Positions 7,434-16,844 of a DNA stretch of 64,000 nt are shown here, one piece after another. The first letter of the stretch is position 1; the number at the start of each line of letters is the position of its first letter. The notes under the pieces are model-generated. The model was not told where the DNA came from. It worked only from the letters and a program-made list of their open reading frames with translations, and searched no databases. Both the position numbers and the translations under genes were made by a program. Origin of the DNA: Granulosicoccus sp036478595. GTDB lineage: Bacteria > Pseudomonadota > Gammaproteobacteria > Granulosicoccales > Granulosicoccaceae. The stretch lies in assembly GCA_036478595.1 (NCBI GenBank), contig JAZGEF010000014.1:1-64000 (forward strand). The letters are read 5' to 3'.

Positions 7434-8768
7434 TTGAAACCTGTAAAGATCGGTCTGTTGGGATTAGGAACGGTAGGCCGCGGTACCGCACAAATTTTGC
7501 AGCGAAACGCCGGTGAATTGGAGCGACGCTGCGGCCGGCAGATCGTCATCCACAGTGCTGCAGTGCGCAACGCCAGCAAAGCGGTTGCAGACGAGATGGG
7601 CATTAGGAACACCTCGGATGGTGCAGCTCTGGTAGCCGATCCCGAAATCGATATCGTCTGCGAAATGATGGGCGGCGACCACCCCGCACTTGAATGGGTT
7701 TTGTCAGCGATCAAACATGGCAAGCATGTAATCACGGCAAACAAAGCGCTGATTGCGGTGCATGGTAATCAAATTTTTGAAGCCGCTCGTAAGGTAGGCG
7801 TTGTTGTGGCTTTTGAACCTGCCGTGGCGGGCGGCATCCCCGTGATCAAAGCCCTTCGTGAAGGCTTGGCTGCTAATCAGATCCAATGGGTAGCCGGTAT
7901 CATTAATGGCACGGGCAATTTTATTCTCAGCGAGATGGCTAGCAAAGGTCGGGAGTTTAGCGACGTGCTGCAGGAAGCCCAAGAGTTAGGCTATGCCGAA
8001 GCGGACCCTACCTTTGACGTTGAAGGTATCGATGCTGCGCACAAGCTAACCATCATGGCTTCGATAGCATTTGGCATACCGTTGCAGTTTGACCGAGTGT
8101 TTACAGAAGGGATCAGCAAAATTTCACGTGAAGATGTTAGCTATGCTGAAGAGCTGGGCTACCGAATTAAACACTTGGGTATCGCCAAAAAAACAGATAA
8201 AGGGATAGAGCTAAGAGTTCACCCCACATTGATTCCGCATCAACGATTAATCGCAAACGTTAACGGCGTTATGAATGCGGTGTTAGTCAGAGGTGATGCT
8301 GTTGGTCCAACTATGTATTACGGCCCAGGTGCGGGCGCTGAGCCCACGGGTTCTGCAGTGGTTGCTGATATTGTTGATGTGGTACGAGTGCTTGATGCTG
8401 CCCCTGTTAATCAAGTGCCGCAACTTGCGTTTCAGGCGGAAGCCTTAGCTGATTTGCCTATTTTAGAGCCAGTCGACTTTGAATCAGCGTATTACCTACG
8501 GGTGCACGCTGAAGACAAGCCCGGCGTTATGGCCAGTATTACCGGCATATTTGGCAAGTTGGGCATTAGTATTGAGGCTATTGTTCAAAAAGAACCTTCG
8601 CCAGGCGAGGGTGTTAGTGCGCAACCCGATGCCACCATTATTGTGCCGGTTATTTTATTGACACGGCTGGTACGCGAAGGCCTAATGCTAGAGGCCATTG
8701 TTGATATTGAGAAGCTGGATAGTGTTACTCAATCTGTTGCGATGCTTCGAGTTGAAGCTCTAAACTAA
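7434..8768 (+). CDS. hom: Homoserine dehydrogenase
   Basis: It reduces aspartate semialdehyde to homoserine with NAD(P)H in threonine and methionine synthesis. The 444-residue protein has the Rossmann motif GLGTVGRGTAQIL at residues 7-19, ITANKALIA, the conserved block NGTGNFILSEM and YAEADPTFDVEGIDAAHKL around the active site, and a C-terminal ACT domain (YLRVHAEDKPGVMASITGIF) typical of threonine-inhibited enzymes. It starts with TTG at 7434, supported by a strong AGGGAGAGG ribosome-binding site at 7421-7429; no ATG is suitably placed. thrC follows after 54 nt. Confidence 0.97.
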   Translation: MKPVKIGLLGLGTVGRGTAQILQRNAGELERRCGRQIVIHSAAVRNASKAVADEMGIRNTSDGAALVADPEIDIVCEMMGGDHPALEWVLSAIKHGKHVITANKALIAVHGNQIFEAARKVGVVVAFEPAVAGGIPVIKALREGLAANQIQWVAGIINGTGNFILSEMASKGREFSDVLQEAQELGYAEADPTFDVEGIDAAHKLTIMASIAFGIPLQFDRVFTEGISKISREDVSYAEELGYRIKHLGIAKKTDKGIELRVHPTLIPHQRLIANVNGVMNAVLVRGDAVGPTMYYGPGAGAEPTGSAVVADIVDVVRVLDAAPVNQVPQLAFQAEALADLPILEPVDFESAYYLRVHAEDKPGVMASITGIFGKLGISIEAIVQKEPSPGEGVSAQPDATIIVPVILLTRLVREGLMLEAIVDIEKLDSVTQSVAMLRVEALN

Positions 8769-8822
8769 TCGATTCCGAACAAACCAAAACCAACTATCAC
8801 ACAACCTCAAGCTGATTTTGTC

Positions 8823-9941
8823 ATGACAACACATTACAAAGGATTGATCGAGCGGTACCGCGATCGTCTCCCGGTTGATAGCAACACCCCGGTAATTAGC
8901 CTTTGTGAAGGTGATACACCGCTCATTCAGCTGGTTAATTTACCTGCCACAACGGGTAAGTCTGTCCAGATGTACGTTAAGTTCGACGGCATGAACCCAA
9001 CTGGCTCCTTTAAAGATCGGGGCATGACAATGGCTGTGAGCAAAGCTGCGGAAAAGGGTGCTAAGGCCATCGTATGTGCATCAACGGGTAACACCTCTGC
9101 TGCAGCGGCTGCTTATGCTGCACGCGCTGGCATGACGGCTTTTGTGTTGATTCCAGAAGGCAAGATCCCGATGGGTAAATTAGCGCAAGCCATTGCACAC
9201 GGTGCTGTGGTGCTACAGATTCGCGGTAACTTCGATGACGGTATGAAGCTTGTGAAAGAAGTTGCAGGTGAAGCACCGGTTGAGATAGTGAATTCAGTTA
9301 ATCCGTATCGTCTGCAAGGCCAAAAAACAGCCGCCTTTGAAATTGTGGAAGCGCTAGGTAAGGCGCCTGACTACCACTGCATTCCGGTGGGAAACGCTGG
9401 CAACATCTCCGGTTATTGGATCGGCTACAGCGAGGCTTGCGGTCACAATACGGCTTCGTGCACGTTGTGTAATGGCGATTGCCCGTACCTAGAAAACAAA
9501 CTTACTGATTCACGGCCAGTTATGGTCGGTTATCAAGCTGCTGGCGCAGCACCATTTTTACGTGGCGCGCCGGTAAGCGATCCCGAAACCGTTGCCACAG
9601 CAATACGCATCGGTAATCCGCAAAGTTGGGATTTGGCCAAAGCGGCTGTTAGCGAATCCAAGGGCTGGTTTGATGAGATCACTGATGAAGAATTGTTAGT
9701 CACGCATGGACTACTTGCTAGCCGAGAAGGTGTGTTTTGTGAGCCGGCTTCTGCTATTTCTGTATGCGGAGCCTTGCGTGATATCACATCGGGCAAGATT
9801 CCAGAAGGCAGCGTAGTCACGTGCACGGTAACCGGGCATGGCTTGAAGGATACTGACACAGCCATTGCAGGTGCTGATCCTGTGCTCACTATTGATGCTG
9901 ATTTGGAGTCAGTCAAGTCAGCAATTTTGAAGCATATTTAG
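8823..9941 (+). CDS. thrC: Threonine synthase with a four-cysteine insertion
   Basis: This PLP enzyme converts O-phosphohomoserine to threonine and sits directly after hom. The PLP lysine lies in NPTGSFKDRGMT; ASTGNTSAAAAAYAARAG and the glycine-rich phosphate loop VGNAGNISGYW are clear. At 372 residues it is slightly longer than short-type ThrC proteins. The extra length includes a segment with Cys 206, 213, 216 and 220 (pattern C-x6-C-x2-C-x3-C) between the PLP phosphate loop and YQAAGAAPFLRG. I do not recall such a motif in standard ThrC; it could bind a metal or form a redox switch. The catalytic assignment is secure. Confidence 0.96.
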   Translation: MTTHYKGLIERYRDRLPVDSNTPVISLCEGDTPLIQLVNLPATTGKSVQMYVKFDGMNPTGSFKDRGMTMAVSKAAEKGAKAIVCASTGNTSAAAAAYAARAGMTAFVLIPEGKIPMGKLAQAIAHGAVVLQIRGNFDDGMKLVKEVAGEAPVEIVNSVNPYRLQGQKTAAFEIVEALGKAPDYHCIPVGNAGNISGYWIGYSEACGHNTASCTLCNGDCPYLENKLTDSRPVMVGYQAAGAAPFLRGAPVSDPETVATAIRIGNPQSWDLAKAAVSESKGWFDEITDEELLVTHGLLASREGVFCEPASAISVCGALRDITSGKIPEGSVVTCTVTGHGLKDTDTAIAGADPVLTIDADLESVKSAILKHI

Positions 9942-9952
9942 ATGGGTTGACA

Positions 9953-10663
9953 CTACTTGTCAGCGGTTTTGGTTTGGCGGGCAGCTTCAGTTGAAAAAAC
10001 AGCTTTGTCTAGGTCGCCCAGCTTTTGCAAGAGCAACAGGTAGTCGTGTCGCGTGATGGATTCAGCGCCCATGCTAAGTAAATGTGGGTTTTCCAACTGG
10101 CAGTCGATTAGGTCGTATTTGCCGCACTGTGCAAGATGTACTAAGGCGATTTTAGAGGCATCGCGCTGTCGGGAAAACATCGATTCGCCAACAAACACCC
10201 TACCTAGCGCGATGCCGTAAAGGCCACCGGCGAGCTGGTTGTCCATCCACACTTCGATTGATTGAGCCAGGCCATAGGGTTTTAGTTGGCAATAGGCATC
10301 CATCATCTCATCGGTTATCCAAGTGCCATTGCTGTTGGCACGAGGCGCACCGCATTGCTTCATAACTTCGCGATAAGCCAGATTTTCAGTTACTTCAAAG
10401 CGTTCGCCACGCAGAGTTTTTTTTAAGCTGCGCGTGATGCGGATGCGTTTTGGGCTGATGACACAGCGCGGGTTGGGCGACCACCACAGGATTGGTTCGC
10501 CTTCTTCGTACCATGGGAAAATACCTTGACGGTATGCACTGAGCAGCCGTTTTGGGCTCAAGCTACCGCCCGCCATTAGCAATCCGTTTGGTTCTTCCAA
10601 TGCATCACTCACTGCAGGGAATGCAGTGACTTCATCATCCGGCGCTAGAAACGGTATTGGCAT
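9953..10663 (-). CDS. aat: Leucyl/phenylalanyl-tRNA--protein transferase
   Basis: Aat adds Leu or Phe from aminoacyl-tRNA to N-terminal Arg or Lys, marking proteins for ClpS/ClpAP in the N-degron pathway. The 236-residue sequence has the hallmarks FPAVSDALEEPNGLLMAGG, YRQGIFPWYEEGEPILWWSP and LAGGLYGIALGRVFVGESMF. It is the last gene of a minus-strand run trxB, COG3146 gene, aat. Its ATG overlaps the stop of the preceding gene by one base (TAATG), pointing to coupling. It converges on thrC with 11 nt between stops. Confidence 0.97.
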   Translation of the reverse strand: MPIPFLAPDDEVTAFPAVSDALEEPNGLLMAGGSLSPKRLLSAYRQGIFPWYEEGEPILWWSPNPRCVISPKRIRITRSLKKTLRGERFEVTENLAYREVMKQCGAPRANSNGTWITDEMMDAYCQLKPYGLAQSIEVWMDNQLAGGLYGIALGRVFVGESMFSRQRDASKIALVHLAQCGKYDLIDCQLENPHLLSMGAESITRHDYLLLLQKLGDLDKAVFSTEAARQTKTADK

Positions 10664-11997
10664 TATTTATTTAGATCCAAGTCAGCTTTGAAAGGTAGCA
10701 AATTTGTGAGCCCTTCGCATCTCTGGCGTATGTAACGGCTTTCGTCTTGTAGGAAACGGTTAACTGCATCACGAAAAGCTGGCTCAGCGAGGTAATGTGC
10801 TGAGTATGTAATGGTCGGCTCGAACCCACGTGTAATTTTGTGCTCACCTTGAGCGCCCGGTTCAAAAGTTTCAAAACCTTGTTCCAGACAGTACTCAATG
10901 CCTTGGTAGTAGCACGCCTCAAAGTGCAAGCTGTTGTGCTGCACCCGACAACCCCAATATCGTCCGTATAGGCACCCGCCACCGCTGAACATGATCGAGC
11001 AGGCGATGGGTGCATCTGGTGTTTCGTCGGTGCTGTCATAGGCAAAAACGATCAGCGTGGCTTCTCCCATGGTTTTTCCCATTTGTCGAAAGAAGTCGAG
11101 TGTTAGTGATGGGCTACCCCATTTTCGATCGTAAGTTGCACAATAAAGCTCATGTACCCATTGCCATTCCTGATCACTTAGGCTTGCACCCAGTCGTCGC
11201 TCCACACGTAGCTTGGCGTCGCTTACGTAGCGTCTTTCACGCTTGATTGTTTTACGACGTTTGGCGGTGCATTGCTGTAAAAAATCATTGAATGATGTGT
11301 AACCCCGGTTGCGCCAGTGATACTGACAGTTAATACGTTGCAGATGGTCGCTCGCACTGTGCTCGATTAGCACTGTAGCTTCATCAGCTTCGTTGATTTC
11401 GTCTTCCTTAAGCGCATCGGCTTGTGATTTATTTTTGAACGCCGGTGCCTGTTCACACAGCTGATCGCATTCTTCTTGGGTTGGGAATAACCAATGCAAA
11501 CTCGAATAATCTTGTTCCCTGCAATAGTGTCTAATGCTGGTGGCTAACATTGAGATTATCGGCTTGCGAGGATGCTCAGGGCTTATCAATATGCGCTGAC
11601 CGGTTGCGGGTGTAAACGGCACAGCGGCCACTAGCTTAGGGTAGTAGCTTAAGCCGTGCTGTTGGTATGATTCAGCCCATGCAAAATCGAAAACGAATTC
11701 GCCGTAGGAATTAGTTTTAACAAAGCAGGGCACTGCTGCAATTAATTCGCGCTCTGCATCGTCATCTTTCTCGGCCCCTGGCGCGGCACTGTGGTTATTA
11801 TTCCACAGCAAAAAATACCGCGGAAACCAACCAGTCGTTTGCCCCAAGCATCCGGTTTGTTCGAGCGCCGCTAAAAATTCATGCCGCAAGAACGGATTCT
11901 GGAGCACGTTAAGTGCGTTCCAACTTTGTTCTGTGACATCGCTAAGGCTGTGGCGCACTTCCAATTGAAGTGCGCTGGCAGTGTCTGCATTGCTCAA
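10663..11997 (-). CDS. COG3146 (DUF482) GNAT/FemAB-like acyltransferase
   Basis: A 444-residue protein of the COG3146 family, which has an acyl-CoA N-acyltransferase (GNAT/FemAB-like) fold but no settled substrate. Recognisable are NPFLRHEFLAALEQTGC near the start, FDFAWAESYQQHGLSYYPKL, the GYTSFNDFLQQCTAKRRKTIKRER segment, and LYGRYWGCRVQHNSLHFEAC in the C-terminal half. The start is TTG at 11995-11997, 18 nt after the trxB stop. Genes of this family often sit beside aat or tRNA-transferase genes, which fits the coupling seen here. Confidence 0.85.
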   Translation of the reverse strand: MSNADTASALQLEVRHSLSDVTEQSWNALNVLQNPFLRHEFLAALEQTGCLGQTTGWFPRYFLLWNNNHSAAPGAEKDDDAERELIAAVPCFVKTNSYGEFVFDFAWAESYQQHGLSYYPKLVAAVPFTPATGQRILISPEHPRKPIISMLATSIRHYCREQDYSSLHWLFPTQEECDQLCEQAPAFKNKSQADALKEDEINEADEATVLIEHSASDHLQRINCQYHWRNRGYTSFNDFLQQCTAKRRKTIKRERRYVSDAKLRVERRLGASLSDQEWQWVHELYCATYDRKWGSPSLTLDFFRQMGKTMGEATLIVFAYDSTDETPDAPIACSIMFSGGGCLYGRYWGCRVQHNSLHFEACYYQGIEYCLEQGFETFEPGAQGEHKITRGFEPTITYSAHYLAEPAFRDAVNRFLQDESRYIRQRCEGLTNLLPFKADLDLNK

Positions 11998-12015
11998 GTC
12001 GAAGGCTCGATAGCG

Positions 12016-12966
12016 CTACAGCTCATCCAGGTAACGTTCTGCATCCAGTGCGGCCATACAGCCGGTGCCCGCAGAAGTGACTGCTTGTCGATAGACATGG
12101 TCCATGACATCGCCTGCAGCAAATATGCCTTCCACACTGGTGGCTGTAGCGTTACCTGCAAGGCCGCTCTTAACTTGTATGTAGCCGCCTTCGATGTCCA
12201 ATTGATCGGTAAAGATGCCCGTGTTGGGCTTATGGCCAATAGCGATAAATACGCCCATTAGCTCGTGTTCTTGAGTGTCACCCGTGGCAACATTTTTGAT
12301 ACGCATACCGGTCACGCCACTTTTGTCACCGAGCACTTCTTCTAGCGTGTGGTTCCACATAATGGTGACGTTGCCATTGGCTTCGCGATCGAATAGTTTG
12401 TCTTGCATTATTTTTTCAGCGCGCAGACTATCGCGGCGATGCACAAGGATTACCTCTTTGCAGATGTTGGATAGATAGAGTGCTTCTTCTACGGCTGTGT
12501 TGCCACCACCTATAACGGCCACTTTTTGATTGCGATAAAAGAAGCCATCGCAAGTAGCGCATGCTGAAACACCTTTACCCTTATACGCTTCTTCGGAAGG
12601 CAGGCCTAGGTACTTGGCGCTGGCGCCGGTGCAGATGATCAAGCCATCGCAACTGTATGTGCCGCTGTCGCCATTGAGTAAAAACGGGCGCTGGGAAAAA
12701 TCGACGGTATTAACGTGATCGCTGACGACTTCAGTTTCAAAACGCTCGGCGTGTTGTTTGAAGCGCTCCATTAATTCGGGGCCTTGCACGCCATTTACAT
12801 CGGCCGGCCAATTATCCACTTCCGTGGTGGTGGTTAATTGACCACCTGGCTCAATGCCAGCGATGACGACCGGATTGAGATTGGCACGAGCTGCATAAAC
12901 TGCGGCGCTGTAGCCCGCAGGACCTGATCCAAGAATGATCAATTTACAATGACGTCTGTCTGACAT
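12016..12966 (-). CDS. trxB: Thioredoxin reductase
   Basis: A cytoplasmic NADPH-dependent flavoenzyme that reduces thioredoxin. The 316-residue sequence shows the FAD motif GSGPAGYSAAVYAARANL at the N-terminus, the redox-active CATC disulfide (SACATCDGFFYRNQ), the NADPH Rossmann motif GGGNTAVEEALYLSN and the second FAD-binding stretch ending in GIFAAGDVMDHVYRQAVTSAG. Size and order match the low-molecular-weight bacterial type. It is the first gene of the trxB-COG3146-aat run and is divergent from ftsK. Confidence 0.98.
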   Translation of the reverse strand: MSDRRHCKLIILGSGPAGYSAAVYAARANLNPVVIAGIEPGGQLTTTTEVDNWPADVNGVQGPELMERFKQHAERFETEVVSDHVNTVDFSQRPFLLNGDSGTYSCDGLIICTGASAKYLGLPSEEAYKGKGVSACATCDGFFYRNQKVAVIGGGNTAVEEALYLSNICKEVILVHRRDSLRAEKIMQDKLFDREANGNVTIMWNHTLEEVLGDKSGVTGMRIKNVATGDTQEHELMGVFIAIGHKPNTGIFTDQLDIEGGYIQVKSGLAGNATATSVEGIFAAGDVMDHVYRQAVTSAGTGCMAALDAERYLDEL

Positions 12967-13106
12967 GATTCCGATTTTATGGTGGCAAAGCGTAGATAGT
13001 AAGCGATGCGCGAAATCCCGGCCACCGCTCTGCTGTCTGCTACACTCTTTTGACCGGCATTTTTATGCCGCGTCCGGTATCAACCCCAAAATTTGTAGGA
13101 CTGGAA

Positions 13107-15890
13107 TTGGCTCAAGCAACCAAGAAACGCGCGTCGGCGGCAACACGGAAAAAAGTTGCATCGAAAAAGAAAAGTAGCAGCCGAGTATCCAGAGGCAAGG
13201 CCACATCCAGTCGCAAAACAGCTGTGTCTAAGCGTGAAGCAACCCGAGCCGCCGCAGCTTCTGCGTTGAGCGATGGCGCAGCGTTGGGCCACTTAGGCCG
13301 AGTTGCCCGCGAAGTCGGCGGTATTGTCTGCGTGTTCGCCTCAATTTTGGCGCTATTGGCGCTGGCCACCTTTGATGTGGCTGATCCCGGCTGGTCGCAC
13401 ACAGGCCAAGGTGTCGCCATTGTGAACAGCGTGGGCCGGGCGGGCGCCTGGTTTGCTGACGTTACCCTTTATCTGTTCGGATTTATGGGTTTTTTGGTAC
13501 CGCTGGTGCTAGCCGTGAGTGGATGGTTGCTATTTCGTGGCCGAAAAACGCAGCCTAAGGGTTATCGCCCATTTGCGTTTATTCGAGTCATTGGCCTGGT
13601 GCTGATGCTAATGACAGCCAGTGGCTTGGCAGACCTGCACTTTGGCGTCCCTGAAGGCGCTCTACCTCAAGGCACGTTTGGCGGTGGTATTTTGGGCACA
13701 GCAACCGCTTGGCGGCTTGTGTCGTTCCTTAACCCGCTTGGCACGACCCTAATGTTGTTGGCGTTATTCTTCTGCTCGCTGACGATGGCGTTCGGTACCT
13801 CGTGGATTCAACTGATCGAAAACCTTGGTGCAGTTGTGTTACGCATTGGTGAAAAATTTGGCGCAGGTTTTGGTAAGGCGCAAGACGTCCGGGCAGAGCG
13901 CGCTAAAGTGGCTGCAGCTGACCGTGTCAGGCAAGAGCGCCTGCGACCTGCCAAGGCGAGTGCGCCCATTGGGGACCCGCTGATGGATTCATTCAGTACG
14001 GATGGCCCGGCAAAAAAATCCGGTGGCCTAGCCGCGGCCTTTGCGGCAGCTCGTGAAAAAGCGCGAGCCGGTGGAGCGGCCGCTCGAAATGCTGCCCGCA
14101 ACCTATCTGATCCTGCGCCCACCATCGGCAAGGGCGAACGCTTTGATGAGATGGCTGCCTCCCTAGAAGAAGCAGACGCGCTGCTGGCTTTGGAGCGTGG
14201 GGATACCCTTGAAGTCCCAGCAAATGATATTGCGCCTGTAAAGGCTGCAATGAAAAGAGCGGCAGCTGCACTGAGTGCCATAGAACCCGAAGATTCAGCA
14301 CTCGCGCCGCCACCTGCAGCGCCTCGCAAGAAAAAAATCGCAATCAAACAACGTGCGCCTGAGCAAAAGCAAACTCGCTTGTTTTTGGATGTGCCCGATT
14401 CCGAACTGCCACCGCTATCGTTGCTTGATGCACCAGCGCCTCAGCGCCCAGGTTTTTCTGATACCGAGCTTGAAGGCCTATCGCGCATGCTTGAAGAAAA
14501 GTTGGCGGAGTTCCGAATTGCAGTGGAAGTAGTGGCGGTACATCCCGGGCCCGTTATCACGCGCTTTGAGATGCAGCCCGCGCCGGGCATAAAAGCTAGC
14601 CGCATAACGGGTTTGTCGCAGGATATTGCACGGTCGTTGTCGATAGTGAGTGTACGTGTAGTAGAAGTTATACCGGGCAAGTCCACCATTGGTATTGAAA
14701 TACCGAACGAGCATCGCGAGATTGTTCAGTTGAGTGAGATGCTGCAATCAGGCGAATACATTGAAAAGCCTTCGCCACTCACGATTGCTCTGGGCAAAAA
14801 CATCAGTGGGCAGCCGGTTACTGCTGACCTTGGCCGAATGCCACACTTGCTTGTGGCAGGTACTACAGGTTCTGGTAAGTCGGTGGCAGTTAATGCCATG
14901 TTGATCAGTTTGCTTTATAAGGCCACGCCAAACGAGCTTCGATTGATTTTGATCGATCCGAAAATGCTTGAGCTCAATATGTATGACGGCATTCCGCATT
15001 TGCTTACACCCGTCGTAACCGACATGAAAGAAGCGGCCAATGCATTGCGTTGGTGTGTAGGCGAGATGGAACGACGCTACACCATCATGGCTGAACTAAA
15101 GGTGCGTAATATTGCTGGTTATAACAAGAAGGTTACTGATGCAATTAAAGCGGGCACACCGATAGTTGATCCGCTTTATCAGGCAGAGCTTGCATTAGAG
15201 CCAACTGCTGCACCACCGACGCTTGAGCCAATGCCATTTATTGTGGTGGTAGTGGACGAGTTTGCCGACATGATGATGCAGGTTGGCAAGAAGGCTGAAG
15301 AGATGATCGCGCGCATTGCTCAAAAGGCACGTGCTGCGGGTATCCATTTGATACTCGCCACTCAACGTCCATCTGTTGATGTTATTACAGGCTTGATAAA
15401 AGCGAACATACCAACGCGTATCGCGTTTCAGGTTTCACAAAAAGTTGATTCGCGCACGATACTGGATCAAGGCGGTGCTGAATCATTACTCGGCCATGGC
15501 GACATGTTGTATCTACCACCGGGTACGGCTTTGCCTATCCGTGTGCACGGTGCATTTGTAGATGATCACGAAGTGTATAACGTGGTGGGACACATCAAAG
15601 CGTCAGGTGAGCCCAATTACATCGATGAGATATTGGAAGCAAACACGGTATCCATTCCTGGCTTAGCGCCAGCAGATGGCGAGTCTGGCGGTGAGCAGGA
15701 TGCCTTGTATGATCAAGCGGTGGCGATTGTGCTTGAATCACGTAAAGCTTCCATCTCCTACGTGCAGCGTCGCTTAAAAATCGGTTACAACCGAGCAGCG
15801 CGAATGGTCGAAGAAATGGAAGCAGCAGGTGTTGTAAGCACCGTGACGTCCAGCGGCACGCGCGAAGTGTTAGCGCCACCGCCACTCTAA
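13107..15890 (+). CDS. ftsK: DNA translocase FtsK
   Basis: FtsK is anchored at the division septum and pumps chromosome dimers to dif for XerCD resolution. The Lys/Arg/Ser-rich N-terminus is followed by four predicted membrane helices (to about residue 240), a charged Ala-rich linker, then the motor: Walker A GTTGSGKSV near residue 585, Walker B VVVVDEFADM near 715, and the winged-helix gamma domain (SYVQRRLKIGYNRAARMVEEME) that reads KOPS sites. I prefer the TTG start at 13107, which has TAGGA six bases upstream; in-frame alternatives are ATG 13065 and TTG 13050. Divergent from trxB. Confidence 0.95.
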   Translation: MAQATKKRASAATRKKVASKKKSSSRVSRGKATSSRKTAVSKREATRAAAASALSDGAALGHLGRVAREVGGIVCVFASILALLALATFDVADPGWSHTGQGVAIVNSVGRAGAWFADVTLYLFGFMGFLVPLVLAVSGWLLFRGRKTQPKGYRPFAFIRVIGLVLMLMTASGLADLHFGVPEGALPQGTFGGGILGTATAWRLVSFLNPLGTTLMLLALFFCSLTMAFGTSWIQLIENLGAVVLRIGEKFGAGFGKAQDVRAERAKVAAADRVRQERLRPAKASAPIGDPLMDSFSTDGPAKKSGGLAAAFAAAREKARAGGAAARNAARNLSDPAPTIGKGERFDEMAASLEEADALLALERGDTLEVPANDIAPVKAAMKRAAAALSAIEPEDSALAPPPAAPRKKKIAIKQRAPEQKQTRLFLDVPDSELPPLSLLDAPAPQRPGFSDTELEGLSRMLEEKLAEFRIAVEVVAVHPGPVITRFEMQPAPGIKASRITGLSQDIARSLSIVSVRVVEVIPGKSTIGIEIPNEHREIVQLSEMLQSGEYIEKPSPLTIALGKNISGQPVTADLGRMPHLLVAGTTGSGKSVAVNAMLISLLYKATPNELRLILIDPKMLELNMYDGIPHLLTPVVTDMKEAANALRWCVGEMERRYTIMAELKVRNIAGYNKKVTDAIKAGTPIVDPLYQAELALEPTAAPPTLEPMPFIVVVVDEFADMMMQVGKKAEEMIARIAQKARAAGIHLILATQRPSVDVITGLIKANIPTRIAFQVSQKVDSRTILDQGGAESLLGHGDMLYLPPGTALPIRVHGAFVDDHEVYNVVGHIKASGEPNYIDEILEANTVSIPGLAPADGESGGEQDALYDQAVAIVLESRKASISYVQRRLKIGYNRAARMVEEMEAAGVVSTVTSSGTREVLAPPPL

Positions 15891-16063
15891 AATAAACGAG
15901 CGCTAGGTTGTATCAATACCCTTCGCTGTTTTTTGTGCGCTGTTTAACTCCCTGTAGTGTTACGTGTCGTATAGCTAGTCAGTTAGAGTTCAGTGTTGGC
16001 GTGTAAGCTGCTGAACGTAAGCATGATGGTGATGTCCGACCATTAACAAACAAGGCCTCTATT

Positions 16064-16717
16064 GTGAATAACACTTTTTTTAATGTCCCAGCCATTGCAT
16101 TATTGATCGTTATGTCTGTTTTTACGCAACCTGGTATTGCGGCTGACAACGACGAGGTGCTTAGTCGTTTGCGATCATTTGTTAGTGACGTAACGTCTTT
16201 CTCCGCAGACTTTAGTCAAACGCTATATAACGCTGATGGCGAGGTTGTAAAGTCCGATGCTGGAACCGTGTTTTTGAAACGCCCCGGCCAACTCATTTGG
16301 CGTTACGAAGGCGAGGGTGCACAAGAAATTATTGCTGATGGTAAAAATATCTGGCTACACGATAAAGAACTGCAACAGGTCACTGTTAATCCACTTGATG
16401 AGCGCGTTAATGGCACTCCAATGGTCGTGTTAATGGGCACGGGTGAGCTTGAAGAACAATTTGAGATGACAGTGCTTAGCCATGCAGATGGTATTGACTG
16501 GATTAAGTTAGTGCCACGTGAAGCAGGTGCTGATTTTGATGCCTTGTTTATTGGATTAACTGGTACAGCCTTAGCCGCAATGGAGCTGCGTGACAGCTTT
16601 GGTCAGGCTACACAAATTCGTTTTTCTGATTTCCAGCCCAATATCAAAATCAGTGATGATGACTTTCAGTTTATTCCACCCGCCGGTGTTGATGTTATTG
16701 GTGAGCCACTGAACTGA
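16064..16717 (+). CDS. lolA: Outer-membrane lipoprotein carrier protein LolA
   Basis: A periplasmic chaperone that carries lipoproteins from LolCDE to LolB. It has a signal peptide (about residues 1-26, ending GIAA) and the LolA core: LRSFVSDVTSFSADFSQTL, VFLKRPGQLIWRYEG, IIADGKNIWLHDKELQQVTV. Mature length is normal at about 190 residues. The start is GTG with AAGG upstream at 16052. The placement after ftsK and before rarA is the conserved ftsK-lolA-rarA order. Confidence 0.95.
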   Translation: MNNTFFNVPAIALLIVMSVFTQPGIAADNDEVLSRLRSFVSDVTSFSADFSQTLYNADGEVVKSDAGTVFLKRPGQLIWRYEGEGAQEIIADGKNIWLHDKELQQVTVNPLDERVNGTPMVVLMGTGELEEQFEMTVLSHADGIDWIKLVPREAGADFDALFIGLTGTALAAMELRDSFGQATQIRFSDFQPNIKISDDDFQFIPPAGVDVIGEPLN

Positions 16718-16844
16718 GCTAATGAGATGATGCTGACGTGATGGCAGATTGCCCAATCCCGCCACGATAGCCCGTTGATTGTTTAATACGTGCAGGAAGA
16801 GCCCCCTCGTTGCAAGAATCCCTAAACCTGTTCATCATGTGCAG

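Noticed and set aside
11881..12261. 126-codon plus-strand frame over trxB and the COG3146 gene
   Set aside because: Antisense to two well-supported genes, without family similarity.
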